In this document: positions 18,101 through 31,000 of the stretch, in pieces
Position numbering within the stretch: position 1 is the stretch's first letter
How the letters are laid out: each line of letters opens with the position of its first letter
Assembly: GCA_003956705.1 (NCBI GenBank)
Contig: QZCP01000034.1
Coordinates: 1 to 64,000, forward strand
Length of the DNA: 64,000 bases
Direction: 5' to 3'
Source of the DNA: Brevipalpus yothersi
Lineage: Eukaryota > Arthropoda > Arachnida > Trombidiformes > Tenuipalpidae
Notes under the pieces: generated by a model
The model's database searches: none
What the model saw: the letters and a program-made list of their open reading frames with translations, nothing else
What the model was told of the DNA's origin: nothing
Position numbers and translations under genes: made by a program

Positions 18101-19807
18101 GCACATAAAGACTCAAGAAGGAGTGTTTCTGATCAACGTTTCACTGATCACATTCTAGTCAAATCAATGAACAATATGCATTGGGAAAGATTTATTGGGA
18201 AAACAATTACTCTATTCTGAAAACAACTGAATCAACTCGAGTTTTCGTTAACAGAATACAGATGCACCATCTAAATTATGGGTCCAAATTTCTGGTATTG
18301 TATTCTCAAGTAACCAAAAAAACAAACAAAACTCAGTTCCTGGAAACAGCGTGCTGAGAAAATCGAACAGATCTGATTTCATGATCTTTACGTGATTTTT
18401 TCATGAATTGTGTTAGTTCCAAAAGGAAAATCTTTATAAGATCGAAGGCTTTTGATGATTTTTGCGCTGGAAGGAATGATTTTAAACTTCCAGGAATCGT
18501 TTTGTTTTATATCTAATTGTCCTTTTTGTCACAAAAACTAGACAAAATGACACCTCACAATTTTCCATTCAATCAAAATAAAAATTAGTGTTTCTGGTAC
18601 GAAGATTTGGCTTTTTTCGTTTCTCTCCCTTGATGAATTTCTTATTTTCTTATTTTGATCAAATTGCTTTCCATCTGGACTTCAGATGGAATTATTTGCA
18701 ATACAATGTCACTTAATGACTGAACTTCCGTTCAAAAATTTGAGAACTCGCTGATATATGTTTTCGAATACATGCTTGAGCTTATTTTCCTTCCAATAGC
18801 CTGAATAAGGTTCATATTGATCCTAAATTCGACAGGCTAACTTTTTGCAATTCCAATTCAATCGTCTAAGTTGTCGCTAAGTGTAAGTTCGTTCGTTTAA
18901 TTCTTTGCAAAATCCTTGGTTTTAGTGAACATTTTAGAATCGATCTCGTTCACAAGGATTTCTTCGCTGTTCAATACATTTCCCCACCACTACGTATGCA
19001 TTTCATGATATGATTATGATTCAATATTGTAAGAAGAGAATTAATATATCAATGTTTGAATGAAGTTCTGGGGGATTGAATTCCCAGAAAAGAAATCTGA
19101 AATTAGAAATCCTCACTTTATAGAGACAAACGATTATTTATGCGCAGCTTACTGATTAATTCAGAAAACCTTATGATCTAGCTATGAAAGAGGATGATCT
19201 TTATTGTTATTATAATTTCGAAAGAAATCGTTTTAGAACTCAGCATTTATATTCCACATCGATGTTCATTTTTTACAAAAAAGTTAGGCTCAGATACACC
19301 AAGAATCGTGGATTACAAAATTGTGAAATTCAATAGGAATGATATAATGGGTAGAAAGAGAGGACCTTGTGTTCTTTTGATTCCTTTATATTCTCTCACA
19401 TTCATTATCCCTTCTGAAATATTTGATATACCAAAAATCTAGCATAATTTTCGCAATTCTCTGGAGTCTGGGTGAGAAAAGAAAATCATTCAATAAACGC
19501 ATGAGGTAGGAGTGCCGAAGTGTGAGGAAAGGGTTCAATTAACAATACATTCATCCTTAGATCATCGTTCCAACGAATATTTCAATTTCTAATTACGAAT
19601 GAACAAGAGAGGGAAGGGGAGAGAGAGAGTAAGGCCTGAATGGATTCCCACAGGTAATGAGTGGAGCATGTTTTTTTTCTCCCATCTCTCTCTTGTTTCA
19701 TTGTATTTATGTGTTAGGATGCCTTTTCTTCTCTCTCTCTCCCATGTTCACTTTCGCCTGAATACATAAATTTGATTGTACTCCGCCTCATGATGTGTGA
19801 GTGAGTT

Positions 19808-19820
<13 letters not shown>

Positions 19821-19880
<60 letters not shown>
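19821..19880. repeat. (GA)n microsatellite, 30 copies
   Basis: 60 nt of GA after a short GAAA-type run, read directly. Confidence 0.97.
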
Positions 19881-19883
<3 letters not shown>

Positions 19884-20409
19884 TGGAAGAATATCTCAAC
19901 TCGGCCAGCATCATCTGCTTGCTCATGCTATATTTTGAACAACGTCGATCATGAATTAGCTCTCACTTTTTTTTGTTGGCCGAAAATCCCAGCACACACA
20001 CACAAACACATACCTCACTCACAATCCAACACTTTTACAATTCTCAACTCTTAATATCAAAACACACTGCCTTACTTGATTGTTTTGTGCAGAGAGAGGG
20101 AGAGAAAGTGTGTGTGTGTTTTCTGTATATACCTGGAATCTGGATCATGTCTTGGTCTTGATGGTGATACATATACATGTATATATGTTACATTATGAGT
20201 ATAATAAGTTGTATTTTTCTAACTTCGTCATCCTTTTTACCATTCATCCAAGTCATCCCATCTACATTTCACTTTCACTCTCACTCTCTTGGTTTATACT
20301 TTGGGTACTCTTTATTCCTCCTCTTCCTCCTCCGCCACCTCCTTTACACACCACCTCCTCCTCCACACTCACACATCGTCCCAATACTGTCACAACAACA
20401 ATTCTCTGA

Positions 20410-20412
<3 letters not shown>

Positions 20413-20452
<40 letters not shown>
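20413..20452. repeat. (CT)n microsatellite
   Basis: CT array of about 40 nt, read directly, some 460 nt upstream of the candidate spectraplakin 5' exon. Confidence 0.95.
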
Positions 20453-20454
<2 letters not shown>

Positions 20455-20912
20455 CATATTGTCCTCCTCATTGTCGTCACTCGAGCACCACTTTTATACC
20501 CGATTGTCTTTCTCTAGATCATATCATTTTACTGTTGGATACCTTGATGAATATTCCAAAGTGAAAAAGGCTCAACTCTCTCTCTCTCCTCTCTCCTCTC
20601 TCATTTCTTCATCTTCATCTCGATTCACCATCATCATCACTTGTCACTTGACGATCTCTCCACTCGATGAACACCATCATTATCATCAGTAGCAACTTGT
20701 GAGCGGCAAAAGTGTTCTCTCCAGACTGGACATTCTTCTTCTTTATTGTCATCGCTATCTTCGATTTCGGGTTGCTTTTTAAGTTGATTTTTTTTCTTCG
20801 TAACTCTTTTTTTTGACTTCAAGCTCCTTTACTACTCTGCTTTTCGTTCATTCATCATCCTGTGCCCAGTGTATTATGATCACTGAATGTTGACCACCAC
20901 CGTTTGCTTGCT

Positions 20913-21047
20913 ATGTCCGAATCACCCAAACGCCTCATCAGCTCAACATCTCGAGAAATTGTTTTCCAATCACACCACAATCATAATCACAGCCATTCAT
21001 CTCATAACACGCGACTGGAATGCACATTATCATTACGAAGCATTCAT
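20913..21047 (+). CDS. candidate first coding exon of the spectraplakin gene
   Basis: A 45-codon open frame starts at ATG (MSESPKRLISS...), runs through a His/Ser/Asn-rich stretch and ends at CAT followed by a strong GTAAGT donor, in phase 0. The next confident exon on this strand, at 28039, also needs phase 0, so the two can be joined. Base use is richer in C and CAC/CAT codons than the surrounding DNA. I do not recognise the peptide. It could be an alternative 5' exon of the spectraplakin, the 5' end of an unrelated transcript, or chance. Confidence 0.4.
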
Positions 21048-22142
21048 GTAAGTTTTGTTCTCTTTTCTTTTATTTATGATGATGATATGTTTTGCATTTC
21101 ACTTTCTCTTTCTCCGTCTTCTGGAGCCTCATTGAATCGAGTATATTATTATGATTAACCATTAAAAGAAAAGTTAGACCCCAATTTGCATGATCCATGT
21201 AAGGCAAGACAAAAGAGCGATGAATTTTCTTCCCTCTCTCACTCTTATTTACAAGACCTATCAAATGGTACTTGAGATAGAATCATGATAGATCTTGGCT
21301 AGTTTTTTGTTGTTTCCAGAGCGGAACGTCCCATAGTATGATTATCTAGATTTTGAATGGAGAAAAGTTTGTAAATTTTTCTCAAGGAACATTTCGTTCA
21401 GAATCGTTGACATTAAGTTGACATCAAACTTGAGCAGTTTCTTTTTCTTTTTATTCGTTTTTTTTCGGCTCACTTGATTTCCATCTTCTTGATCAATTCT
21501 TGTCCTCCAAGTTATGTCTCTCAAACATCCCACTTAAACACTGTCCTACTGTGAACAGTGGTAGAAGGAGATATTCAAACTTGTATACATCGTCTGAATT
21601 CCCTTGGACATGAAGAATAGATGGATATTTTCGAATATTGTGCTAAGGCCGATGGCAGCTCAATGATGATGAATGATGATCAGCGTGCTAGAAATATGAA
21701 GTGGATTAGTTTGATTGGATTCGGGATGCCCACACATGTGAGTGTGTGTGTTAATGAAATGAAGGTTAAATTTTTCATGTAAGCACATTTTACGAGAATG
21801 GCTCCAATTTGATTCATTTTCTCTTCTCTCTTCTCTCTCAAATCATCAGCATTTGCTGGTTTTTTTGTCTAGTGAAACTCTTTTGCAATCGGAAAACTCA
21901 TCCCATTTCGAGGATGTACGTGCATGAGTAATTGATGACTAAACCGTAAGAATTTTTCGAATTGATAACTCATTCTCTCTTTCCTGTGTACGTGTAATCA
22001 AAAAGAAAGAGAAAAAGAGAGAGAGAAATATGAAAATTTTTAAGCTTTGTCATTGGTACTAAAATTGAACTGATAAGAAAAAATGTGAACTATTTTTGAT
22101 TGCCCCAAATTCGATGGAATGCTTTGACGAATATTTCAGAAA

Positions 22143-22255
<113 letters not shown>

Positions 22256-23705
22256 ACATATGATAGTCAATCAATCAATTGACTCGCTTGTTGTACAATG
22301 GTCCACTTAAAGTCGATTGATGATCAGATGCATTAACATGTCCGAGCCAATTATTCAACTCCTTCCACTTTTCATTAGCCTACTACAACAAATCATTTTC
22401 CCAGCTTACCTTGTGTGTATATACTTGAATTGCCCAAACATTGAGCCACCTCGCAAACCTCCTCCTTTTTCCTCTCTCTCTCTCCTCAATGATTGCATTG
22501 ATTTTATCATCATCAAAAATGTCGAATCATGATGAATGTTTAGAATGCTTCCATCAAACTCTGATACCAATTGCTCAGCTTCCTAACCAATATCGACACC
22601 AACAACAATAACAACAAGAGAGCCTTTTGCATCAATTCCAGAGGCAAATCATGATTGTGTTACTTGTTGCCTAATTTTTTTTATACTCTCGTGGCCTGCT
22701 CTGTTTTTATTTGGTTCCGGGACTTTACGATTTGGAAAGGCCTGATTAAAATAGCCTGATTATACAATTTAACCCGGAAACACTTTTCCATATTGAAATC
22801 TATTCCATATTAGATTGCCGCTTCTTTGATTGCACTATCAATCAATGGGTTGATACTTTTTTGTTTTCGGAAAAATTTCCAAAGATGAATGATGCAACAC
22901 AGAGTTTGTTTCTAATCAAATCTTAATCAGAATTAATTAACTCTAAAATTTTTTTAAATTTATGATTGGGTGCGATCGAATTTTTCTCATTTATCAGCAA
23001 AATTCAATTTTTCTGAGAGGAAATTAGCATTGCACATTTTGAGTGCTTCGATTTCCATGAGCAGATGAACACTTTTTATCTGAAGTCAAGAGATAGTTAA
23101 TTGAATGATCATCGCTGATGACTCCTCAAACTTAATGAATTCTGATCTATAATTTTTCATGATCGAAGGTTTTGAATAGTTTCACAAGGTTTTTCAATTT
23201 CTCAAGATCAGAACATGGCAAACAATATAACTAACCAATGAGAGAGACCAATAAAACTATGGCAATCAGATGGCTTGAAATCTATTTTTATTTGATTCTC
23301 GAAAAAATTTCAAGGTTTTGTCACCATAAAGAGCAAAATAATTCCATCTCAACCTCAACGTTCTTCTGTCTAATTCCATCATCATTAGACATAATTTTAT
23401 GATGAAATAGAATTCATCTTTGATAAGACTTGTTCAAAAGCAGCATCAGATCGAATTTGTGAACTATTCCACTAATACAAGAAGAAGAAGAAGAAAGTAA
23501 TACTCATCACTCATCCCACTCCTTTTTTCTTCATCCTGATCGGCTATTCGGCAGGCACGTTACACAGTCACGTTAGCACAGCTACGAAAGGTCCATACTA
23601 TTTAGGAAACCATCGAGTCCATGAGTGGGTTTACTTTCTTTCTCTTTCTCTCCACCCTGAGAAAACCTTATTAGGATATTTTTTTCAAAGTCTCTCTCTC
23701 TTTCG

Positions 23706-23706
23706 T

Positions 23707-23741
<35 letters not shown>
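23706..23741. repeat. (TTCT)n tetranucleotide array
   Basis: About nine TTCT copies in a CT-rich neighbourhood, read directly. It differs in unit from the dominant dinucleotide arrays. Confidence 0.9.
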
Positions 23742-26700
23742 CTCTGGCTTTCTTACTTTCTGGTTTATTCTCGATTCGTCTCTTTGGAACCAGAATTTTC
23801 GTGTTTCTCTCTCTCTTCCTGCGTCCCCTTCCACTTCCTCCTCCTTCTCCTAAGATTTTCGAAAGATTGAAGTCCTCTCTACATGATAATGGCCACCATG
23901 AGAGACCCGAAATTCAGGGAAGATTTGATACGCACACGCATCGTTAGTCGTCGAAGATGGAGAGAATACTCATCTCATCATTCGAACTTTCTTCCCTTCT
24001 AAGTTTAGCCGCTCATCATCACTGATGTCTTTTTGCGTCTTATGATAGTAATATCTTACCAATTCTTATAATAATTGCTAACTTAATTCATACAATCGTT
24101 TAATTTTATTCGTTTATTTGTGCTATTTGACAACATTGTCTTCATAATTATCTGCTTATCCTTTCACAAAAAAAGTGAGACCGGTCATTGTCTACGTTCA
24201 TTCATAACTTTTCATCTTCCAATTCTACTTGGTGATCATCTCTCTGTCTATTACAATTACACATTCCATTCATCTTTAGCCATGAAGAAGGTATGTGCTG
24301 AACAATAATCATTACACATATTATAGTACACATCTTTTCCTGTGTTGTTATGCTAAATAACAGAATTACAGAATTCATTCTCTCTCTTCACTCTTCTCTC
24401 TTTCACGTCTTTCAATAATTCGCATCAATCCTATGTGTTTCATCCTTGAAAAATTCGTCTGATGAGTAGAAGAAGAATAAGAGGAAAAATCATTTCAACA
24501 TTCAGCTGAAAGTCATTAGAACAATTTTGATGCGAAAATTTTTTACTCATTTTTCAATTGCGTCAATAATAATTGTTTTTGTAGGCAAACTTTACTCACG
24601 ATTCACTTTTCTTATTCTCTATCATTTCTCTATCATGTCAAGTCTAACTAAATTCGTGCAAAGTAGGAGGTTTAATAGGACCTATTAGCAATGACCATTT
24701 GCTTAAAGCTTCCTGAGATCTTTCTCTCAACACGTGCTCTTTCACTCCTTTTTTTCTTATATCATTCTAATTGCTTTTCGAAACTGAGAGAATAATTCCT
24801 ATGGATTTCAGGGAGCTGTTTTTTTCAATGCATGATGATTATGATGATTAGCAGCAAGCACTTGATCTAGCTTTAAGAACAGTCTTCACTCCATGTATCA
24901 TGGAAGTTTAACTTTTTTAAACGACAAACTTAGGGATAATCCTTTTATTATTATTGATATTCATGATAAAAGTACATCCACTAAACAAGCTAATTGGTAT
25001 AATTTTATTGTTTAAGAAAGAATAATAAGTCTCTCCATCTTAGCATCGATGAGCAATTTCAAAGAATCATCTCATGGTAAGAATATTTGCCCATTTCTGA
25101 ATGGTTCTCACCTTATCTGTGAGTAATTCAATTATTAGCTATACTATTTGGAGAGTCTAGGAAATCACAGTATCCGCCTATTTGTTTTTGTCAAGATAAC
25201 TCATATTTCGATTGCCACCTTGGCACGTGAGTGACACATAAAACTATACATTCTCAAGTTTCAAAGCTGCCTCAATGATTGTCTTTAACCACACACATAC
25301 AAACATACAAGCATCACTTTCCACTTTAATTTTTAAGCCTTTTTTCTCCAAGTGCTAAGAAAATACGATAAGTGCTGTATCATATTATTCTTTCTCCTTT
25401 TTCTTGCATGCCAATCATCACTTATTAGATGAAGAGAGAGAGAGAAAGAGAGAGAGAGAAGAAAAAAGTCATAAAACACAAAATAATGTTCTGCCCATGT
25501 TTTGTGTGTCCTTCACTTACTAAAAAAGGCTGAGACTTTTGACATCATTTCCGACAGAGAGAAAGACAAGTGTATGCATGTAATGTCTAGTAAAATTTTT
25601 CAAGTGGAAAAGATTAGCGCGAATCTTGTGTAAATATGTTTACAAGTGATACTTGTCCTTAACCATTCTGGACGCATTTTGTAGATTCTAGCAAGATCAG
25701 CGTTTTCAAATCATCTCAAGAATGTCATGATTTGATGCTTTAAAACTCAAAATATGCTAAATTGATGATAAATTGGGTGATATATGTGGAAATAAGTTGG
25801 ATCATGAATGACATTCGTCTCAGATGTAATCGTTGACTGGAAAAGAGAGGAAAACTCTTTCTCATCCTACTCATCAGTTAGTCATCGAAAACTGAAGCTT
25901 AAATCAGAGCTCATTGAAGAATTGTTGATTTACACACTATTCTCAGGTTGATGATGAATATCGCCCATCTTAACCATGTATTCTTGTTAAACATCCAGAA
26001 GCAATGTATAGCGGCAAGTGGTAGGCGTTCGGCATATAAGTGTGCCAATGTACTGATATTACCACGCAAAGTTTAGTTTAAATTTGAAAAAGATCAATTT
26101 CAGACGAAAACTTTTATTTTCTTACACTCGCTCGAATATATACCCTAATACAATTGTTCTGATCATGTTTCTCAAGTTCATAAGGTGGCTGAATTAGCTT
26201 CAATACGTAAAATAGTGTGTGGAAGTATTTATTCGATCGAATGGCCCACGATACATTTTTTTCACCATGAAACAACATCAACAACAGCCCAATTGTTACC
26301 ATAAAATTAACACTCACACACACACATGTATATGTATGACTTACATGTGTTTTATTTCAAGAATAGATACATGGTGGGCATTTTTTCAATGTCCATCAAA
26401 TTTATCGTTGATGATAAAATTGAAGAAAAGGCAGTAATAACAGTAACCGGAACTTTATTCATTTAACAAGCTTCCGTTTCGGGTGTAACTAACTTTACAG
26501 ATTGTTATCAATATCGTATTTTTTTCAAAATCCTCTGAGCACACACACACATACAACTTTGAACGCAATATTCCTCTCTCTAGTAACAATTCTTCATTCA
26601 TTCACCCAAACCTAGGCCCAAGAACAAGGCCTCTGAGTGTGTTTCTTTGTGTGTGAATATGCTTCGCGTGCTGATAGGGATCTATACTCCTTGAATTAAT

Positions 26701-27252
26701 ACTATTATCATGGCTATTATTTTATTCAAGTTTTTATGCCCTCAAGCATATCGATTGAGGCGCTGAAAAGTTATTCTTTGTTCATTGAGATTGATTCATT
26801 CTCGGAGGAAGAGGGTTTAGAGAGAGAAAGAGAAAGAGAGAGAGAGAGAAAGATTAAAACCTAGCGAGAAAGTGAAAATGCGATAAAAAAATCATTATAA
26901 ACGTTATTCATGATTCAAAATTTCATCATCTTATTTTCTTCTCTTCTGGAGAATATCCGCTTAAGGCACATATTGTCTGAGCTGTAATCACATGCAAAAC
27001 TTGGATTCGCTCGAAATTTGAACACGTAACATGATTGATACATTCTCTCTCTCTCTCCCTCACATTTTGGAGGCCTCATGATCATTGCAAGAGCCCAACA
27101 TGATAAGTGAGGCTTAAGTCTTCAACGCAACTTGAATGAATCTTTGCCTGATTAATGAGTCAGATTAGACAATTGTGATCAGCTGAACAGCTGAAACAAT
27201 TCGAGAGAATTCAGATTAAGATCTCCCCCCTCCCTCTCTATATATCTCTATC

Positions 27253-27351
27253 ATGTTAACCGCATCATTTGAAAGTGAAAAGCAAGGGTATATAACTCTC
27301 ATTCAACTCAATGAACGATACGGGACTCATCAGCTGCCGCCGGGATTGCCT
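27253..27351 (+). CDS. candidate alternative or internal exon of the spectraplakin gene
   Basis: A 33-codon frame from ATG ends in ...GTHQLPPGLP directly before GTAAGA, in phase 0. Joined to the exon at 28039 it reads LPPGLP-EAISNGKLNG without a break. It may be a first exon from the ATG, or an internal exon starting at 27283 after an AAAAG acceptor. The peptide looks protein-like (ESEKQGYITLIQLNERYG), but I recognise no domain and the upstream polypyrimidine tract is poorly placed for an acceptor. Confidence 0.35.
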
Positions 27352-28038
27352 GTAAGAATGCTCTTGGTGGCCCACAATCACTTTCCTTCGATCACACGGC
27401 AGCATCAAAAATAATAATAATAATTGAAATTGTGTGTTGTTGTTTTTTTCTCTCAATTTTTACGACTGGCCAATTGTTACTCAAAAATCGGTAATTATGA
27501 GGGAAGTAATAATTTGAAGGTCTTCTGTGTCTTGTTCTTCAAGTACACATATTTTGATAAAATGAAATGATTCCAATTGGCATGGCCTGAATTTTAGCAA
27601 ACAGTGGGAATGTCCTCTTACCGGTGTCTTCTGGTTGATTTTAGACGTATTATGTGGATGATTCAGTATCGGAAATCATAAATCTTTCTCAGATTTTTTG
27701 AAGTAAGATTTGTAGGCAACAATCAAGAATCAGGTCAAATACACATATTTTAGTAGCATATTAACGGCTTTAAGGGGAAAAGTTCATGCAGTTTCAATGA
27801 TCAGATACCTTTCACTTTTTATCATTGTAACATTGTTTCAAGAGAATCGCTGCATTTATTGCATTTTGTTTCTTCTTCCGATAATTCTTTTCTCACTTCT
27901 TTTGAAAACTTTTTTCAATGAGGCTTTCATTTCTTTCTTCTTCAGACATTTCTCATAAGAATGATTAAGAATCAATATTAATGATATATTTTCTTCTTCT
28001 TTCTCTCCTCCCCCCTCTCCAATTCACACAATACACAG

Positions 28039-31000
28039 GAAGCGATAAGTAACGGTAAACTTAACGGGACTCACAGTAAAAGTGTGATCATAAACGGGCC
28101 AAATGGTAAACAGGTTACCCAGCAAACATCCGTATTCACAACCAGTAGATCTCCATCAAGCAATGGTTCATTTTCGAGACATGCCACATCTGAGCCCAAA
28201 ATAGCTGTGGGTCGCAGTAAATCAACCAGTCCAACACGACGAACCATTTCACCACCCCAAATTGGTGCTAGTGGCAGTAATTCACCTGATATTGGAGGTG
28301 ATACATTGGAATCAGCCACCACCAATCGTCCATCGAGTTCTAGTTCCACTTTCCAGACCAATGTCAACGTTCGAACTCATTCCAAATCACCATCGCCAAT
28401 ACGAAGTTCAACTACAGTTGAAAGTACCTGGAAATCGTCCCTACGAAACGGAGCTGGAGGAACAGATCAATCAACTCCAATCAAATCAGCCCACTCACAG
28501 CCACATCACCACCGTGAATATCGTCACCAATCGTTTGACGGTGATACAGATTCATATCGAAATTCTAAATCATCACCATCACCATCAACGGAGCGCAAAA
28601 CTTTCGATACCAGTAAGCGAGCAACTACCACCACAACTTCCACCGGTGGCCAATATAGTGGCCGAAAATCATCAAGTCCAACCCGAAACGTCGATACATC
28701 ATCATCATCATACCAAAGGCCTCTGTCATCAGCATCCACTGCCAGTGCCAGTTGGTCACCGCATCGTTCGTCGAGTAGAGATCGAGATCGTCGAGTGAGA
28801 ATAAGTGATAATCGTGATTTATTTGATAGTAGTGAGACAAAAAGTGGTGGACAACACTATAGTGGATATTCCAAGCAATCCACATGGTCATCCAGTGACG
28901 GTGTAGACAAGAGTCGTGAAGAGTATACGTCCACCATTGAGATGCCCATAGATGGTTGGTCACTTAAGGATGCGGTCAAAAGTAAGATGCTCAATCCTCG
29001 TTCTGGTAGGTTCATCGTACCGGATACTGATCAGCAAATTAGTTTTAGGGATTGTATTCGATTAAAAATTATAAACCCTTTTTCCGCGAATGTTATCGAA
29101 CCAGGTTCTAGATCAACTGTACCCACGTCAACATCATCATCACGATCTATGTCACTGTCTCGTGCTTTGAATCGAGGAATTTTGGATGATAATGGTAACT
29201 ACATTAACACACCACTAGCCAGTTCATCATCATCGTCAGCATCACCATCAGCACGCGTTCGAAAAATGAATCTTGAAGAAGCTATCGATCGAAAGTATGT
29301 AACTTATGATGATCTTGTGCCAACAAGCGGCCTAACCGCAACTCGAATTGTTCGAATAATTAAAACTGATGGCTCATCAGATGTCACACTTGAGCCGTAC
29401 ACTGGTGCTGATGATGAACACGTTGAATCAATACACTATCAAACTGCCCGACATTCTTCTTCCACTCCAATCATGACTGATCGTCCATCGTCATCACAAT
29501 CATCATCTGCCACTCATCACCATACAACCACAGAAGCAGCATCAACGGAAAAGCTCGATTCGAAAACAAAATATGAAGAATACGTTGAAATTGGTCGCGA
29601 TATTTTCTATTCTCCATCAAGTGATACCGTTATAGATGAAAGATCGGGTGAAAGAATGTCTCTGAAGGAAGCACTTGAAGGTCGACTAGTAGATCAGGAT
29701 AAATTTTCCATTATTGATACAGTCACAAGTGAACCATTATCACTGACCGAAGCTAAGCGAAAAAATTTATTCGATTCAATCAAGTATACTGTGAAAGATT
29801 CAAAACGATCTAAAATTCTGCCAATATCGGATGCTGTTAAGAGAGGACTATTTGTTCTATCTTCTTCTCCATTTGCTTTGATGGATTCAGCATATTCTGC
29901 CTACAGTACAACACTGAGTGCTCCTCATGATGACGATTCTGCCATGGACTCAGAGACCATGCCTCTTGGTGGTGGCCGAGTAGTTCGAGAAACAGTACAA
30001 GTTCTGAAATCTCGAGAAGTTCTCATCAAAGATCCTGCCACCGGACGTGAGCTGTCCATTGAGGAAGCTCTTAGAAGAGGTATTATTGACAAGGCTCGTG
30101 CTGATGAGCTGAGAGGTGGTGATCAGGATGGCTTCTCTGTCCACCGATCGGTGGGCTTAACTGTCCACGATCCACGAACTGGTCGAGCTATTCCGATTGA
30201 TGAAGCTGTTTCACGGGGCATAATTGATGAGGCTACCGCAAGTCGAATAAGACGTGGTGAAGTGATTGAAAATGTGATCAAAACAAATGTGACTGTGGTC
30301 GATGATGAAACCGAAAATTGGTCAGATATTGTTTCGGAAATCAATCAGAGACTTGATCTTATACAAGAATTTCGACAATTTCAAGAGGCTTACACCAGCT
30401 TAAAACGATGGCTAAATGAGACTGAAAAACAAATTCGAACTATTCTGAGCTCAACTGCCCTCGATCGAGATTCAATCGAACCACTTTTGGACCATATTCA
30501 AATATTGAGACAAGATTTTCGATCACATGAAAAATCACTGCAAACTGTTGATGAAACTGGCCGATCATGCCAATCTCGAATGGATCATAGTAGCATTGAA
30601 TATTCGCGAATTGAAAAGCTAATCGCAACACTGCACACTCAATGGGATAACTGTTTATCGAGTCTTGCTGAAAGTGAATCAAAATTGAAAGAGATGAGAG
30701 ATGTATCGGAAAAATATTTCGAAAAAGTTTCCAAAATTGATCGAGAACTGGAAAGTATTCGACGTGAACTGGATTCACTTTCAGTACATCGTCAAGAGGC
30801 ATCACAAAAAGAGCGAAAACTTGAAACAATTCAAGAAAAATTGACTCGTCAACGAACATCAATCAATGAATGTGAATCAATCTGTGATCAAATGTGTTCC
30901 TTGACCACCGAATCATCTATTCGTAGTGAGATTCGCAATCAATTTAATGAGCTGGATCGTAAACATCGAGAATTGGCTCGAGATATTCGAGAAATGTCAA

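Larger units (their letters stand above)
15157..20912. other. ZMIZ 3' flank and gene-free DNA
   Basis: The first several hundred bases are probably ZMIZ 3' UTR. From about 15.9 to 19.6 kb the sequence is AT-rich and apparently unique, with almost none of the GA/CT arrays seen elsewhere. No open frame looks coding. Dinucleotide arrays resume at 19.8 kb. Confidence 0.6.

Noticed and set aside
21621..21737. ATG frame of 39 codons ending at a GTGAGT donor in phase 0
   Set aside because: Could join 28039 in phase but the peptide is unremarkable, and open frames of this size are expected by chance in this much DNA.
23556..23591. 36-nt CAG-to-GT segment reading ARYTVTLAQLRK, possible spectraplakin micro-exon
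   Set aside because: Weak donor (GTCCAT), weak pyrimidine tract and no convincing family match.
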